Shown: in pieces, positions 9,099 to 17,325 of the stretch
Layout: each line of letters opens with the position of its first letter
Numbering within the stretch: position 1 is the stretch's first letter
Origin: Gammaproteobacteria bacterium
Lineage (GTDB): Bacteria; Pseudomonadota; Gammaproteobacteria; Burkholderiales; Burkholderiaceae_C
DNA: 64,000 nucleotides
Direction: 5' to 3'
Assembly (NCBI GenBank): GCA_018828125.1
Contig: JAHJWB010000018.1
Coordinates: 1 to 64,000, forward strand
Notes under the pieces: model-generated
Databases searched by the model: none
What the model was told of the DNA's origin: nothing
Seen by the model: only the letters and a program-made list of their open reading frames with translations
Position numbers and translations under genes: made by a program

Positions 9099-9640
9099 GA
9101 TTCAGTTCCGTTGAAGGGTCTCAGTTCACCGCGACGCATTGGGCTGCGGCAGCCCGGGCTCTCGGTGCTTCGCAACTTGTGAAGCAAGTCAATTAGAAAA
9201 CCAGAATGCGTAAATTGGTGTATTCCCTGACTCGAACAACGTCCCCTTGGGATATTCATTCGGACGTAACACTTATGTTTTCCAAGACGTCGCCTCACCG
9301 CCACATGCGCTGAGAAAACTCGAAACGCAACGCTGCAGGCGCTATTCAGAGGATGGGCTCCGCGCGCTGGGAGTTAACTCAATGCCTTGGGGTCGTAGGG
9401 GGAGTCGCAATCCAACGCCAGGGACGGCATGAGTGGCCATGAAAGCGCTGAAATCTGTCTCACAGAGGCAACGCATTGCCGGATGTTGCCGCCCAGATCG
9501 GAGTGAGCCACCGCGCCGACCTTCGACTGCGCCATTTGCTCCGCACCCTCGCCCAACAGGTGTGCGGGTGAGAGAGCCACTTGTGTGGCTCACGGGGTCG
9601 TAGGCATATGAGCCAAAGTGGCTCACTTATCCATCGGCGC
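9099..9640. other. Intergenic region upstream of the porin, unassigned
   Basis: Contains the porin promoter region near 9100-9260 and then sequence with no supportable gene. Short inverted copies of GTGGCTCAC/GTGAGCCAC around 9505-9626 suggest remnants of mobile DNA leading into the IS3 fragment that follows, but I cannot name the element. Confidence 0.3.
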
Positions 9641-10034
9641 CAACAGCCTGAAGGCGATGGCAGTCTGATATGCCACAGCGACCGCGGGTCGCAATACGTC
9701 AGCATCCGGTACTCCGAACGGCTGGCACAAGCCGGTATCGAGCCCTCGGTGGGCAGCAAGGGGACAGCTACGACACGCCCTGGCTGAGACCATCAATGGC
9801 CTGTACAAGGCCGAGTTAATCCATCGTCGGGCGTCGTGGAAAACCAAGGAAGCCGTGGAGTTTGCGACGCTCGACTGGGTGTCTTGGTTCAACCACCATC
9901 GCCTGCTTGAACCAATAGGCCACATCCCGCCTGCCGAGGCTGAGGCAAACTACTACCGGCAAATCGCCAGTCACGCCACTGCAGTGGTGGCATGACTTAA
10001 ACCAAACAGCCTCCACGGAAACCGGGGTGATTCA
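9641..10034 (+). mobile_element. Decayed IS3-family transposase (OrfB 3' part) with right end
   Basis: Encodes the DDE C-terminal region: LICHSDRGSQYVSIRYSERL, then after two single-base deletions (around 9763 and 9775) AETINGLYKAELIHRRASW and LDWVSWFNHHRLLEPIGHIP, to a TGA near 9995. The right end CGGAAACCGGGGTGATTCA lies at about 10016-10034. It differs from the IS3 type at 1-119. Frameshifts and loss of the 5' part make it non-functional. Confidence 0.8.
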
Positions 10035-10181
10035 AGCCAGTACGGAATGCTCGGAGCCTAGCATCCGGGAGCCATTAGAAAGTGCGGTTCTCTCAGCCTC
10101 CTTGCAAAGTGCAGACAGCGTACGTATGTCCTTCAGCTTGTTGCGCAGGGTCGTGAACATTCGGTTCTCCTGTGGAATGGG

Positions 10182-10388
10182 TCAGTCTTTCAGGTAGGAA
10201 CGGCGGCGATGGGCGGCTTGTTTGGAAACCCCCAGGGCCTCGGCTATCTGCGACCATGACCAGCCACGCTGCAGAGCCTGGGCAACAACGCGAGCTTCGT
10301 ATTGGTCGGCCACTTGTCGCAGGGCGACCACCGCCGCGAGGGCGGTGGCAATGTCGTTCGGGTCCGGAAGGTATTGAGTCGGGTCCAT
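10182..10388 (-). CDS. Small helix-turn-helix DNA-binding protein
   Basis: A 68-residue protein ending in a clear HTH: RGWSWSQIAEALGVSKQAAH followed by basic RRRSYLKD. It resembles the short HTH proteins often found beside Clp-type or signalling genes; I do not know a named homologue. The start is at 10388 (MDPTQYLPDP). A perfect 20-bp palindrome lies 1 bp upstream of the start codon, so it probably controls its own synthesis. The gene is divergent from the sia-like operon and is a candidate regulator of it (inference). The longer minus-strand frame extending into the opposite gene was not used. Confidence 0.65.
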   Translation of the reverse strand: MDPTQYLPDPNDIATALAAVVALRQVADQYEARVVAQALQRGWSWSQIAEALGVSKQAAHRRRSYLKD

Positions 10389-10389
10389 G

Positions 10390-10409
10390 TCGTCAACATA
10401 TGTTGACGA
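10390..10409. promoter_or_regulatory. Perfect 20-bp palindrome, probable operator
   Basis: TCGTCAACAT followed by its exact reverse complement. It sits directly upstream of the small HTH gene, in the intergenic region shared with the sia-like operon (start at 10524). Size and symmetry fit a dimeric HTH regulator. It would overlap the ribosome-binding region of the HTH transcript. Confidence 0.6.
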
Positions 10410-10468
10410 TGGCTGATCACCGATATGCGCGACACGATCACTTCGCCTGCAAAAAATCTGTAACGCTA

Positions 10469-10496
10469 TTGACATAGGCGAAAAGTAACATCTAGT
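10469..10496 (+). promoter_or_regulatory. Candidate sigma-70 promoter of the sia-like operon
   Basis: A perfect TTGACA at 10469-10474, then 16 bp, then TCTAGT (4 of 6 to TATAAT) at 10491-10496. It lies 28 bp upstream of the first start codon of the operon at 10524. Confidence 0.45.
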
Positions 10497-10523
10497 CACA
10501 ATCATTCCCTTGGCGATGTCTTC

Positions 10524-11756
10524 ATGCCCGAAATCACTGAGTACCTGAGCGACTTCCGGCCCCGCTTTCGCCAATCCAGCGCTGCCGATCTGTGCGTAGA
10601 GGTGCCATGTCTGACTGCCAATGAAACAAACGAGAAAGTCATGGAGGTATTCACGCGCTATCGTGACCTCGTAAGTCTTCCGGTTGTTGAGGGGAGCCAA
10701 CCCATCGGTCTCATCAACAGGAACATCTTCCTGTCTCAGATGAGTAAGCCGTTCCGCATGGAGCTCTACGGACGAAAGAGTTGTATAGCCTTCATGGACA
10801 AGGAGCCGCTGATTGTGGACGCGGGTTTGGACATCGAGGCGCTGACTTTCAAAACGGTGGAGTTTGGTGAGAAGGCTCTTACCGATGGTTTCATCGTCAC
10901 CCGCGAGGGTGCGTTCGCCGGCGTAGGCAACGGGTTGCAGCTTATGCGGGTTGTGGCAGACATACAGGCATCCCGCAATCGTCAAGTCATGCACAGCATT
11001 GAGTACGCCAGCGTGATTCAACGGTCGACGCTTCGTAGCTCGCTGGATGCCTTGGCTCGAGCCTGCCCCGACGCCAACTTGGTGTGGGAGCCAAGAGACA
11101 TTGTTGGAGGCGACTTCTACCAGTTCAGCACTGACTCAGACGGTTGGTTTGCAACAGTGGCTGACTGCACGGGGCATGGAGTACCCGGCGCCTTCATGAC
11201 GTTGATTGCCTCAACGAGTTTGAACCAGGCGATAGAGCAGAACGGCGCTCGGGACCCCGCGAAATTGTTGGGGCATGTCAATCGCAGCATCAAGCAGATG
11301 CTCGGTCAAGTTGACGGCCAGGATGAAACACCCGGTTCTGATGACGGCATGGATGCGGCCTGCTTCTGGTTCGAACCTGGAAATGGCCGTTTGATCTTCG
11401 CAGGTGCACAACTCTCAATGTTCCTGCTGCGGCCTGAAGGCGGTGCCGTGGAGGTGTTAGATGGCCAGCGCAAGGGAGTCGGATATGTCGATAGTGAGTT
11501 CGACTTCACTTGGAAAAATCAAGAAGTGAGTCTGCCAACGGGGACGTTGGTCTTCGTCAGCACCGATGGGCTGATCGATCAAATTGGCGGCTCACGGGGC
11601 ATCGCTTTTGGCAAGCGCCGCGTGCGCGATCTGCTTCTTGAACACCGTGAAAATTCGCCGTCAAAGATCAATTCGTCGATGCTTGATGCTCTCCGGATTT
11701 GGCAGGGTGAACACCATCGCCGCGATGACCTAACTTTCTTCTGCTTTCGCACCTAG
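10524..11756 (+). CDS. CBS-domain PP2C/SpoIIE-type phosphatase (SiaA-like)
   Basis: A 410-residue protein. Residues ~25-155 look like a CBS pair (VVEGSQPIGLINRNIF, then a GREAF-like second half, of the kind found with GGDEF/EAL proteins). Residues ~190-410 are a SpoIIE/PP2C phosphatase with metal-binding motifs EPRDIVGGDFYQF, VADCTGHGVPGAFM, FVSTDGLIDQ and RRDDLTFF. In Pseudomonas, SiaA is the phosphatase that activates SiaC by dephosphorylation, but it is membrane-bound with a HAMP domain; this one has no TM helix and a different sensor. It is first in a four-gene sia-like operon (15 bp to the next gene). CBS pairs commonly bind adenylates. Confidence 0.82.
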   Translation: MPEITEYLSDFRPRFRQSSAADLCVEVPCLTANETNEKVMEVFTRYRDLVSLPVVEGSQPIGLINRNIFLSQMSKPFRMELYGRKSCIAFMDKEPLIVDAGLDIEALTFKTVEFGEKALTDGFIVTREGAFAGVGNGLQLMRVVADIQASRNRQVMHSIEYASVIQRSTLRSSLDALARACPDANLVWEPRDIVGGDFYQFSTDSDGWFATVADCTGHGVPGAFMTLIASTSLNQAIEQNGARDPAKLLGHVNRSIKQMLGQVDGQDETPGSDDGMDAACFWFEPGNGRLIFAGAQLSMFLLRPEGGAVEVLDGQRKGVGYVDSEFDFTWKNQEVSLPTGTLVFVSTDGLIDQIGGSRGIAFGKRRVRDLLLEHRENSPSKINSSMLDALRIWQGEHHRRDDLTFFCFRT

Positions 11757-11771
11757 ATTCAAACCTCACCT

Positions 11772-12338
11772 ATGCCTTCCCTCATGATCGCCGAAAAGTA
11801 CGGCCCCTTCTTTAACTCGGCGCGGCAACACCAAGTCATTTTTTACTACGTGGGGTACTTTTCGCAGCACATCGTTGCGGCAATGGCCGACGCGGTAAAA
11901 CTCCAACTTGAAGTGGCCGATGTGGCTGCTCCTACGCGGCGAAAATTGTTTTCGTCATTCGTGGAGATGGCGCAAAACATCATTCACTATTCGGCTGACT
12001 CCCTTACTCCTCCAAGCCAGGACAACGGGGAACTGCGTCACGGTTCGGTCTGCATTCGACGAGAAACAGACGGCAGCTTTATGTTGCTGTGCGCAAACCC
12101 GATCGACTCACTGATGGTCGAAGACCTGAGGGTGAAACTGAGTGCGCTGCGCAACATGACACTCGAAGAAATTAAGCAAGCCTATCGTCAGACGCTGCGT
12201 GGGGGCCCCCCGGAAGGAAGTAAGGGTGCGGGCTTGGGATTCTTAACCGTCGCCCGCGACGCCAAAGAGCCTTTGGAGTTTGATTTCGACACCGAGTCTG
12301 GTGGTTCGCCTGTCTTGTATCTGAAGGCGGCAATCTAG
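11772..12338 (+). CDS. SiaB-family protein kinase (DUF6272)
   Basis: A 188-residue GHKL-type ATPase/kinase. It has an N-box-like FVEMAQNIIHYSADS (residues ~58-72) and a glycine-rich lid GGPPEGSKGAGLGFLTVARD (~139-158) typical of HATPase folds. In the Sia system SiaB phosphorylates SiaC and so opposes SiaA. Its position between a PP2C phosphatase and a SiaC-type protein supports this role. No TM helix or His phosphorylation domain is present. Confidence 0.8.
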   Translation: MPSLMIAEKYGPFFNSARQHQVIFYYVGYFSQHIVAAMADAVKLQLEVADVAAPTRRKLFSSFVEMAQNIIHYSADSLTPPSQDNGELRHGSVCIRRETDGSFMLLCANPIDSLMVEDLRVKLSALRNMTLEEIKQAYRQTLRGGPPEGSKGAGLGFLTVARDAKEPLEFDFDTESGGSPVLYLKAAI

Positions 12339-12372
12339 CCACAACTAGTCCACCAACAAATCGAGACCACCA

Positions 12373-12762
12373 ATGGAAAACCTCTACCTAGCCCCGACGC
12401 CCAGTTCACCCGAGGTGGATTTCAAGTTTGATACGAACACCATGAGCCTGCGCGGAGAGTCGTATCCTGAGAATGCTGCTGCTTTCTATGGAGACATCCT
12501 GGCGCGTCTCAAAGACTACCTATCCGCGCAGACGGAGACGGCGCTCGAAGTGAACATTGCACTCGCATACTTCAACAGTTCCAGCACAAAGATGTTGTTC
12601 AATCTGATTGAAGCGCTTAACAACGCCGCTGAAGCTGGCAATCGCGTGGTGCTCAATTGGTATCACGATGAGGAAGACGACACGATCCTCGAGTTCGGGC
12701 AAGAGCTGAGCGAGGATTTTCCGGCAATCGAATTTGTTATACATCCAGTGGGAGCCGCTTAA
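12373..12762 (+). CDS. SiaC-type regulatory phosphoprotein (DUF1987)
   Basis: A 129-residue STAS-like switch protein. The central ALAYFNSSSTKMLFNLIE carries the Ser/Thr cluster (S69-T72) that corresponds to the phospho-acceptor region of Pseudomonas SiaC, and VDFKFDTNTMSLRGESYPEN is the family's opening. In the known system, unphosphorylated SiaC binds and activates the diguanylate cyclase SiaD. The stop is immediately followed by the next start (TAAATG at 12760-12765), so both proteins are likely made in coupled amounts. Confidence 0.85.
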   Translation: MENLYLAPTPSSPEVDFKFDTNTMSLRGESYPENAAAFYGDILARLKDYLSAQTETALEVNIALAYFNSSSTKMLFNLIEALNNAAEAGNRVVLNWYHDEEDDTILEFGQELSEDFPAIEFVIHPVGAA

Positions 12763-13524
12763 ATGGACAGTCCGGCCACTGGCTCTCCGGCAGACTTGTT
12801 CGAGGCAGAGAATCAATCGCTTTTGGTCGCCCGAGCAGCCCATGCCGCTTTCGTAGAGGCTGAACCAACTCAATGCCGACAAGCCCTCGGCGACCTGATC
12901 CTTGCATATGAGAGACTACTGCGTGAAACGCGCAGACTTGTACGCCGCAGTGACAGAGCGGAACTGGAGATGAATCAGCTAAACACACGGCTTCAAGAAT
13001 TGGCAGCTGAACTAGAACACCGTGCGAATCACGATCCTCTTACCGGTGTCCTCAATCGAGCCGCAGTCATCGAATTGGTGAATCGCCGTTTTACTCACGA
13101 AGATCTTGCACTAATCGTTCTCGACATTGATCATTTCAAACGGATCAATGATAGTTTTGGCCATCCCACCGGTGACAAGGTAATCCTTGGCGTCGTTGCG
13201 TGCCTTCAAGCAGTCGTCCCCGCTACAGCGCAAATTGGACGTGTTGGCGGCGAAGAATTCACTGTCGTCTTGCCTCGGCAAAGTGAGGCCGAGTCTGAGC
13301 GGGTCGCGGAAGGATTGCGACATGCAATCGAAACCTACAACTTTGATCTGCCCGACGGTAGCGGCGTTACCGCCAGCTTCGGCATTAGCTGGGCACCATC
13401 GGGTGGTGATTTCGACAGTGCATATGGCCTCGCAGATGAGGCGCTCTACGTGGCAAAGCGCGGTGGACGAAACCAGGTCCGTATCGCAGCATCTTCATTG
13501 CACCCTCTCCAGCATGAGGTCTGA
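12763..13524 (+). CDS. GGDEF diguanylate cyclase (SiaD-like)
   Basis: A 253-residue cytoplasmic protein. It has an N-terminal helical/coiled region (~1-90, LEMNQLNTRLQELAAELEHR) and a GGDEF domain (DPLTGVLNRAAVIELV, IDHFKRINDSFGHPTGD, and the active site VGGEEFTVVLP). Signature intact, so it should make c-di-GMP from two GTP. It lacks any sensor domain, as expected if the SiaC-type protein encoded upstream controls it. Its last 11 bases overlap the next gene. Confidence 0.87.
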   Translation: MDSPATGSPADLFEAENQSLLVARAAHAAFVEAEPTQCRQALGDLILAYERLLRETRRLVRRSDRAELEMNQLNTRLQELAAELEHRANHDPLTGVLNRAAVIELVNRRFTHEDLALIVLDIDHFKRINDSFGHPTGDKVILGVVACLQAVVPATAQIGRVGGEEFTVVLPRQSEAESERVAEGLRHAIETYNFDLPDGSGVTASFGISWAPSGGDFDSAYGLADEALYVAKRGGRNQVRIAASSLHPLQHEV

Positions 13525-15760
13525 AAAGCTTGGAGGGCAAGATTCAAGTTCTGCCACCATAGACGCTGCACAAAGCGTCGAGTCATATAGTGGGCTGAAG
13601 TGGCGAATCCTTGTCGTGGACAACGATCCGGACGTTCACGCTGCGACACGCGCTGCGTTAGAAGGAAAAACACTTTTCGACCGACCGTTGGTGTCCATGC
13701 ACGCGTTTTCGGGCGATGAGGCAAGGTCGTTGCTGCTTAGCGAACACGGTCTCGCGATGGTGATACTGGACGTGGTGTCAGAACAAGCATGCTCAGGGCT
13801 GGAGCTTGTGGACTTTATCCGCCACTCGGCCGACCTGCGGAACACTCGAATAGTGCTTCGCACGGGGCAGCCATGTCAGGTCCCGCGACTAGAAACACTT
13901 CTCAAGTACGACATTAACGACTACCGGACCAAGGCCGAACTGACTCAAGATCGACTTCTCGCTATGGTCGTGACAGCTGTTCGTTCCTACCAGCAACTCT
14001 GCGCTGTAGATGCCAGCCGAGCAAGTTTGGAACTCATCCTGCGATCCAGTGCGACCCTTCTGGAGACAAAAGACTCCCACGAATTTGCCTCAGGTGTGTT
14101 GACCCAGCTCGCTGCCATATTGAAAGTCGGTCGTGAAGGACTGGTGTGTGCACGCCGCTCAGGAAGTCCTCACGACTACTATGTACAGGCCGCCGCAGGC
14201 CGCTTCTTTGAGCTGGAGGGACTGCCGCTTGATTTGGTGTCGTCGGAGCCAGAACTAGACACGCTTCTGAAATCGGTGGAGAGACGGTGCAATGTCTACG
14301 GAGACAACGGTGGACTAGCTCTCCATATCGGCCACAAAGATGAGCAAGACATTGTGGTGTTTATTGATGCGGAAAAAAACCACAGCGAGCTTGATCCGCA
14401 ATTGCTGGGCGTATTTTGCGCAAACTTGAGCACTCTTCTGCACAACCGAGGGTTACTAGAACGCCTGCACGATAGCGCGTACTACGACCCTCTGGTGAGC
14501 CTCCCAAATCGTGCCCACTTCGTAAAGGAAGTTGATGAGTACGTACGACATGGAATAGGTGACTACGTTCTGGCTTTGATCGACATTGACGATTTCAGTG
14601 CAACGAATGATGTGATGGGGCACCGATTCGGAGATCGTCTCTTGGAGCGGGTGGCTCGTTGCCTGCAGGACTCGCTTACCGAAAATGTACTGTTAGCCCG
14701 ACTTGGCGCGGATACTTTTGGGGTGCTTGGATCCATTCGTCAGGTGCAACCCAAGCGCCTCTTGGAATGCGTGCGCCTGCCATTGAACATCGATGGCGTA
14801 CCGCATAAAGTCTCGCTCACTTGCGGATACGTTCTTTTGCCGGAAGAGCCCCAAGCTGGGGCAGATTTGGTCAAGGACGCCACCATCGCGCTCAAACGAG
14901 CGAAACGAGACCACCGAGGCCAAGACCTCCAATACGCCGACCAAATGGGGGCTGAGGCTCGGGCGCGAGCATTGCTGCTCTCTGAACTAAGAGAGGCGAT
15001 CGAGAACAAGCGGCTGTTTCTGGTGTACCAACCTCAGCTTAACCTCCGCACCCATGGCCTCGTAGGGATCGAGGCGCTCCTGCGGTGGCGAACAGAGGAT
15101 GGTAGGTTCGTACCGCCCGATCAGTTCATTCCCGTTGCTGAGCACTCAGGCCTTATTGTCCCCCTGGGGCAGTGGGTTCTTTCCACTGCATGCCAAACAA
15201 TGCGGGAACTGCTAGACGCAGGCATTGCACCAGAGCGGATGGCTGTCAATGTCTCTACGGTGCAATTGCAGGATCCAGGGTTTTTCGCGATGGTCTTTGA
15301 AGCGCTTGAGGGCAGCGGACTGCAAGGGATCCATCTTGAACTGGAGATCACGGAATCTGTCGCAGCGCTACCAACAGAGTTTTTGAACTCAACGCTCTCA
15401 GCATTGAGAGCTGAGGGAATATCGATAGCCATCGATGACTTCGGTACCGGGTACTCATCGCTGAGCTATCTTGAGCGGCTTCCCCTTGACCGAATCAAGA
15501 TTGACCGGTTATTTATCAATCAACTGCTCGAACCCGACGGCGCTCGCATTGCAGAAATGGTGGCCCAGCTAGGTTCTAAGCTTGGGCTGCGTGTACTGGC
15601 GGAGGGAATCGAGGATGCAGCTACTTGGGAAGTGCTGCTCGCCATGGATTGCCATGAAGGACAGGGTTACCACATCGCAATGCCCATGGGTAGAAATGAA
15701 ATGGTAGGGTGGCTTCAGACACATCCGAAACGAGCGCAGCTCGAAGCCAAGATGGAATAG
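13514..15760 (+). CDS. REC-DUF3369-(degenerate GGDEF)-EAL c-di-GMP phosphodiesterase
   Basis: A 748-residue multidomain protein. Residues ~25-150: receiver-like domain (ILVVDNDPDVH, phospho-acceptor region VILDVVSE). Residues ~155-310: DUF3369-type sensor. Residues ~320-480: GGDEF fold whose active site is degraded to LGADTFGVLG, so no cyclase activity is expected. Residues ~490-745: EAL with intact EALLRW, MAVNVSTVQL, ELEITESV, DDFGTGYSS and AEGIE. The start at 13514 (MRSEKLGGQD) overlaps the cyclase gene and fits the domain boundary; the much longer upstream frame runs through the cyclase gene. It puts a hydrolase in the same operon as a c-di-GMP synthase. The partner kinase is not seen. 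Confidence 0.85.
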   Translation: MRSEKLGGQDSSSATIDAAQSVESYSGLKWRILVVDNDPDVHAATRAALEGKTLFDRPLVSMHAFSGDEARSLLLSEHGLAMVILDVVSEQACSGLELVDFIRHSADLRNTRIVLRTGQPCQVPRLETLLKYDINDYRTKAELTQDRLLAMVVTAVRSYQQLCAVDASRASLELILRSSATLLETKDSHEFASGVLTQLAAILKVGREGLVCARRSGSPHDYYVQAAAGRFFELEGLPLDLVSSEPELDTLLKSVERRCNVYGDNGGLALHIGHKDEQDIVVFIDAEKNHSELDPQLLGVFCANLSTLLHNRGLLERLHDSAYYDPLVSLPNRAHFVKEVDEYVRHGIGDYVLALIDIDDFSATNDVMGHRFGDRLLERVARCLQDSLTENVLLARLGADTFGVLGSIRQVQPKRLLECVRLPLNIDGVPHKVSLTCGYVLLPEEPQAGADLVKDATIALKRAKRDHRGQDLQYADQMGAEARARALLLSELREAIENKRLFLVYQPQLNLRTHGLVGIEALLRWRTEDGRFVPPDQFIPVAEHSGLIVPLGQWVLSTACQTMRELLDAGIAPERMAVNVSTVQLQDPGFFAMVFEALEGSGLQGIHLELEITESVAALPTEFLNSTLSALRAEGISIAIDDFGTGYSSLSYLERLPLDRIKIDRLFINQLLEPDGARIAEMVAQLGSKLGLRVLAEGIEDAATWEVLLAMDCHEGQGYHIAMPMGRNEMVGWLQTHPKRAQLEAKME

Positions 15761-16171
15761 CCGCGCGAAGTTGGTTTCCGTCCAGACGTGATGCGTTGTT
15801 AATTTCAGCTCAGTCAGGTTGCATTGAAATCCAGGCATCGCCCAGTCGCGCTGCACGATGCTTTCCTGAGTCTTGATGCGAGGGGTTTGGACTTCAATAG
15901 GCTGACTGCAGCCGGTCAGGTTTTGCAGCCCAATGACAGTCGCCGCCGAAACCTGCCATTCGTCATCCTGCGAGGCGCCCGACCGCTGTAAATTCGGCAG
16001 CGGCCACTCATCAGCGATGGGCTATTGCCTGCCATGCGTTGCGCTGCCAATGTCAGATGTTGTCATCGCCCAGACCTGACTCCGAGTGAGTACGTCAAAA
16101 AGAGGTCGGATCAACAAGCCGGAAGCCGTCCAACTCCAGTTTGAAAGTGTCCGGATATGGGGGAGACGTCA
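15761..16171. other. Intergenic stretch without a recognisable gene
   Basis: About 410 bases between the EAL gene and an IS3 end. I saw no supportable coding region or RNA; decayed mobile DNA is likely given the flanks. Confidence 0.3.
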
Positions 16172-16221
16172 CAACTTCGAACTGGAAGTTGATAATTGTC
16201 TACAGAAGCGGGTGAAGTCCA
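16172..16221 (+). mobile_element. IS3-family right-end fragment (same type as at 1-119)
   Basis: Encodes the final QLRTGS* of OrfB (TGA at 16190-16192), then a GTCTACAGAAGCGGGTGAAG end that differs from 97-116 at only two or three positions. It cuts the integrase gene that follows in the opposite strand. Confidence 0.7.
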
Positions 16222-16716
16222 GAGCAAGTGAAGCCGGAACATGCTGCGCACGTTTGCAACGTCAGAGGCGTCGGCTTGTTCCAGCGCTACGAGGTAAGCA
16301 GCGATGAGGCGTCGAAGGCTTCGGTGTTGATCCTCATCAGCTTTGTCTAGTGCTGCTTTGTTGGACAGGGAAATTTCGCGCTCTTGTGTTTGGACCCGTG
16401 CTTCGATGTAACCGTGAAGATCTCGAATTCCATCAAGGTAAAGCCGTGAGAGTTCGCTTGCCTTGTCGCGCGCCTGGTTCAAGGTCAGTCCTGCGCGCCC
16501 ACCACGTTGCGTGTATTCGCCCAAGGGGATGGCGCCGCGCTTGCCCGACGGACCAGCGTAGCGATAGAAGAAACTTTTTCGGCCGTTTGCCTGCACCCGA
16601 AGATATAGCCTGCCGCTCCCTCTGGCTCCTCCATCTGAAATCCAGTGGTCAGACACGTGACCGTCCTGTTCTTTAGGGCGCGCTGCTTGAATTTGTCTGT
16701 CTGTGAGCTCTGCCAT
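16222..16716 (-). pseudogene. P4-type tyrosine integrase, N-terminal fragment
   Basis: Starts MAELTDRQIQAARPKEQDGH, the arm-binding DUF4102 domain of P4-like integrases, with SGRLYLRVQANGRKSFFYRY, then LGEYTQRGGRAGLTLNQARD. It stops after ~165 residues where the IS3 end intrudes; the catalytic R...HxxR...Y domain is gone. It lies next to a tRNA 3' fragment, the usual arrangement for an island integrated at a tRNA gene, so it is the remnant of that island's integrase. Confidence 0.8.
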
Positions 16717-16750
16717 TCCTCGCTCCGTGATTTCATCGTCTCTTGCGACA

Positions 16751-16783
16751 ATGGTTACCGTATGGTTACCGTATGGTTGCCGT
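16751..16783. repeat. Three tandem 11-bp repeats, possible integrase arm sites
   Basis: ATGGTTACCGT, ATGGTTACCGT, ATGGTTGCCGT in direct succession, 35 bp upstream of the integrase start. Tandem short repeats near int commonly serve as arm-type or excisionase sites. Role inferred. Confidence 0.55.
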
Positions 16784-16917
16784 TTGTTGTTGGCTAGAAA
16801 AATATGCCATCGACCATGTTTGGACGAGGAAACGCGCTAAGTTGTTGATTGTATTGGAAGCTTTGAGCAGATTGAAGGGCGCTGGATCTCTTTGGATGCG
16901 CTCGGACGCTGGTCAAA

Positions 16918-16965
16918 GTGACTCATAATCCTTTGGTCGTTGGTTCAAGTCCAACACGCCCTACC
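16918..16965 (+). repeat. 3' fragment of a CAU-anticodon tRNA, probable att site
   Basis: Contains an anticodon loop CTCATAA, a perfect T-arm (GTTGG TTCAAGT CCAAC), an acceptor 3' strand ACGCCCT and A-CCA. No matching D-arm or 5' acceptor strand exists upstream, so this is not a complete tRNA. It matches what tRNA-targeting integrases leave at one end of an element; the intact tRNA-Met/Ile2-like gene would lie at the other end, outside the window. Confidence 0.65.
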
Positions 16966-17130
16966 ATTTATCCGTTGCGTGGTTGCCCTGGGGTCGTCGT
17001 TTTTTTTCTTGCCGCAATCGATGCGTTTCGGATTTTGCGGCTAGGGGTTGTACTACAATTCGGGCTCGCGTTGAATTGTGTTGTGGTTGTTGCTGGTGAA
17101 ACGGCAAAGAATCCAACTAAGCAAAGGTTT

Positions 17131-17159
17131 TTAGAGCAGTCAAAAAATCATGCTATAAT
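17131..17159 (+). promoter_or_regulatory. Promoter of tRNA-Arg
   Basis: TTAGAG at 17131-17136, a 17-bp spacer, and a perfect TATAAT at 17154-17159, ending 10 bp before the tRNA 5' end. Confidence 0.7.
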
Positions 17160-17169
17160 TTGAAGCTTA

Positions 17170-17246
17170 GCGGCTGTAGCTCAGCTGGATAGAGTACTTG
17201 GCTACGAACCAAGGGGTCGTGGGTTCGATTCCTGCCAGCCGCACCA
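17170..17246 (+). tRNA. tRNA-Arg (anticodon ACG)
   Basis: A 77-nt cloverleaf: acceptor GCGGCTG/CAGCCGC, D-arm with AGCTCAGCTGGATAGAGT, anticodon stem TTGGC...GCCAA-like with loop CTACGAA, T-arm GTGGGTTCGATTCCTGC, and an encoded CCA. The ACG anticodon (A34 to inosine) decodes CGN arginine codons. Confidence 0.95.
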
Positions 17247-17253
17247 ATGTTTA

Positions 17254-17284
17254 AAGCCTGCAATCGTAAGATTGCAGGCTTTTT
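17254..17284 (+). terminator. Rho-independent terminator after tRNA-Arg
   Basis: A perfect 12-bp stem (AAGCCTGCAATC / GATTGCAGGCTT), GTAA loop and a T-run, 7 bp after the tRNA. Confidence 0.9.
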
Positions 17285-17325
17285 CATTTGTCCCTTGGCT
17301 TTGTCTTTATCGGAGGACTCTGGCA

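Noticed and set aside
16751-16783. Possible CRISPR-like repeats
   Set aside because: Three 11-bp units without spacers, next to an integrase: arm-type sites fit better. No CRISPR array or cas gene was seen anywhere in the window.
16876-16965. Complete tRNA ending at 16965
   Set aside because: A GGGCG at 16877 could pair with the acceptor 3' strand, but there is no D-arm, and a class I tRNA would have to start near 16890, where no acceptor strand exists. Kept only as a 3' fragment.
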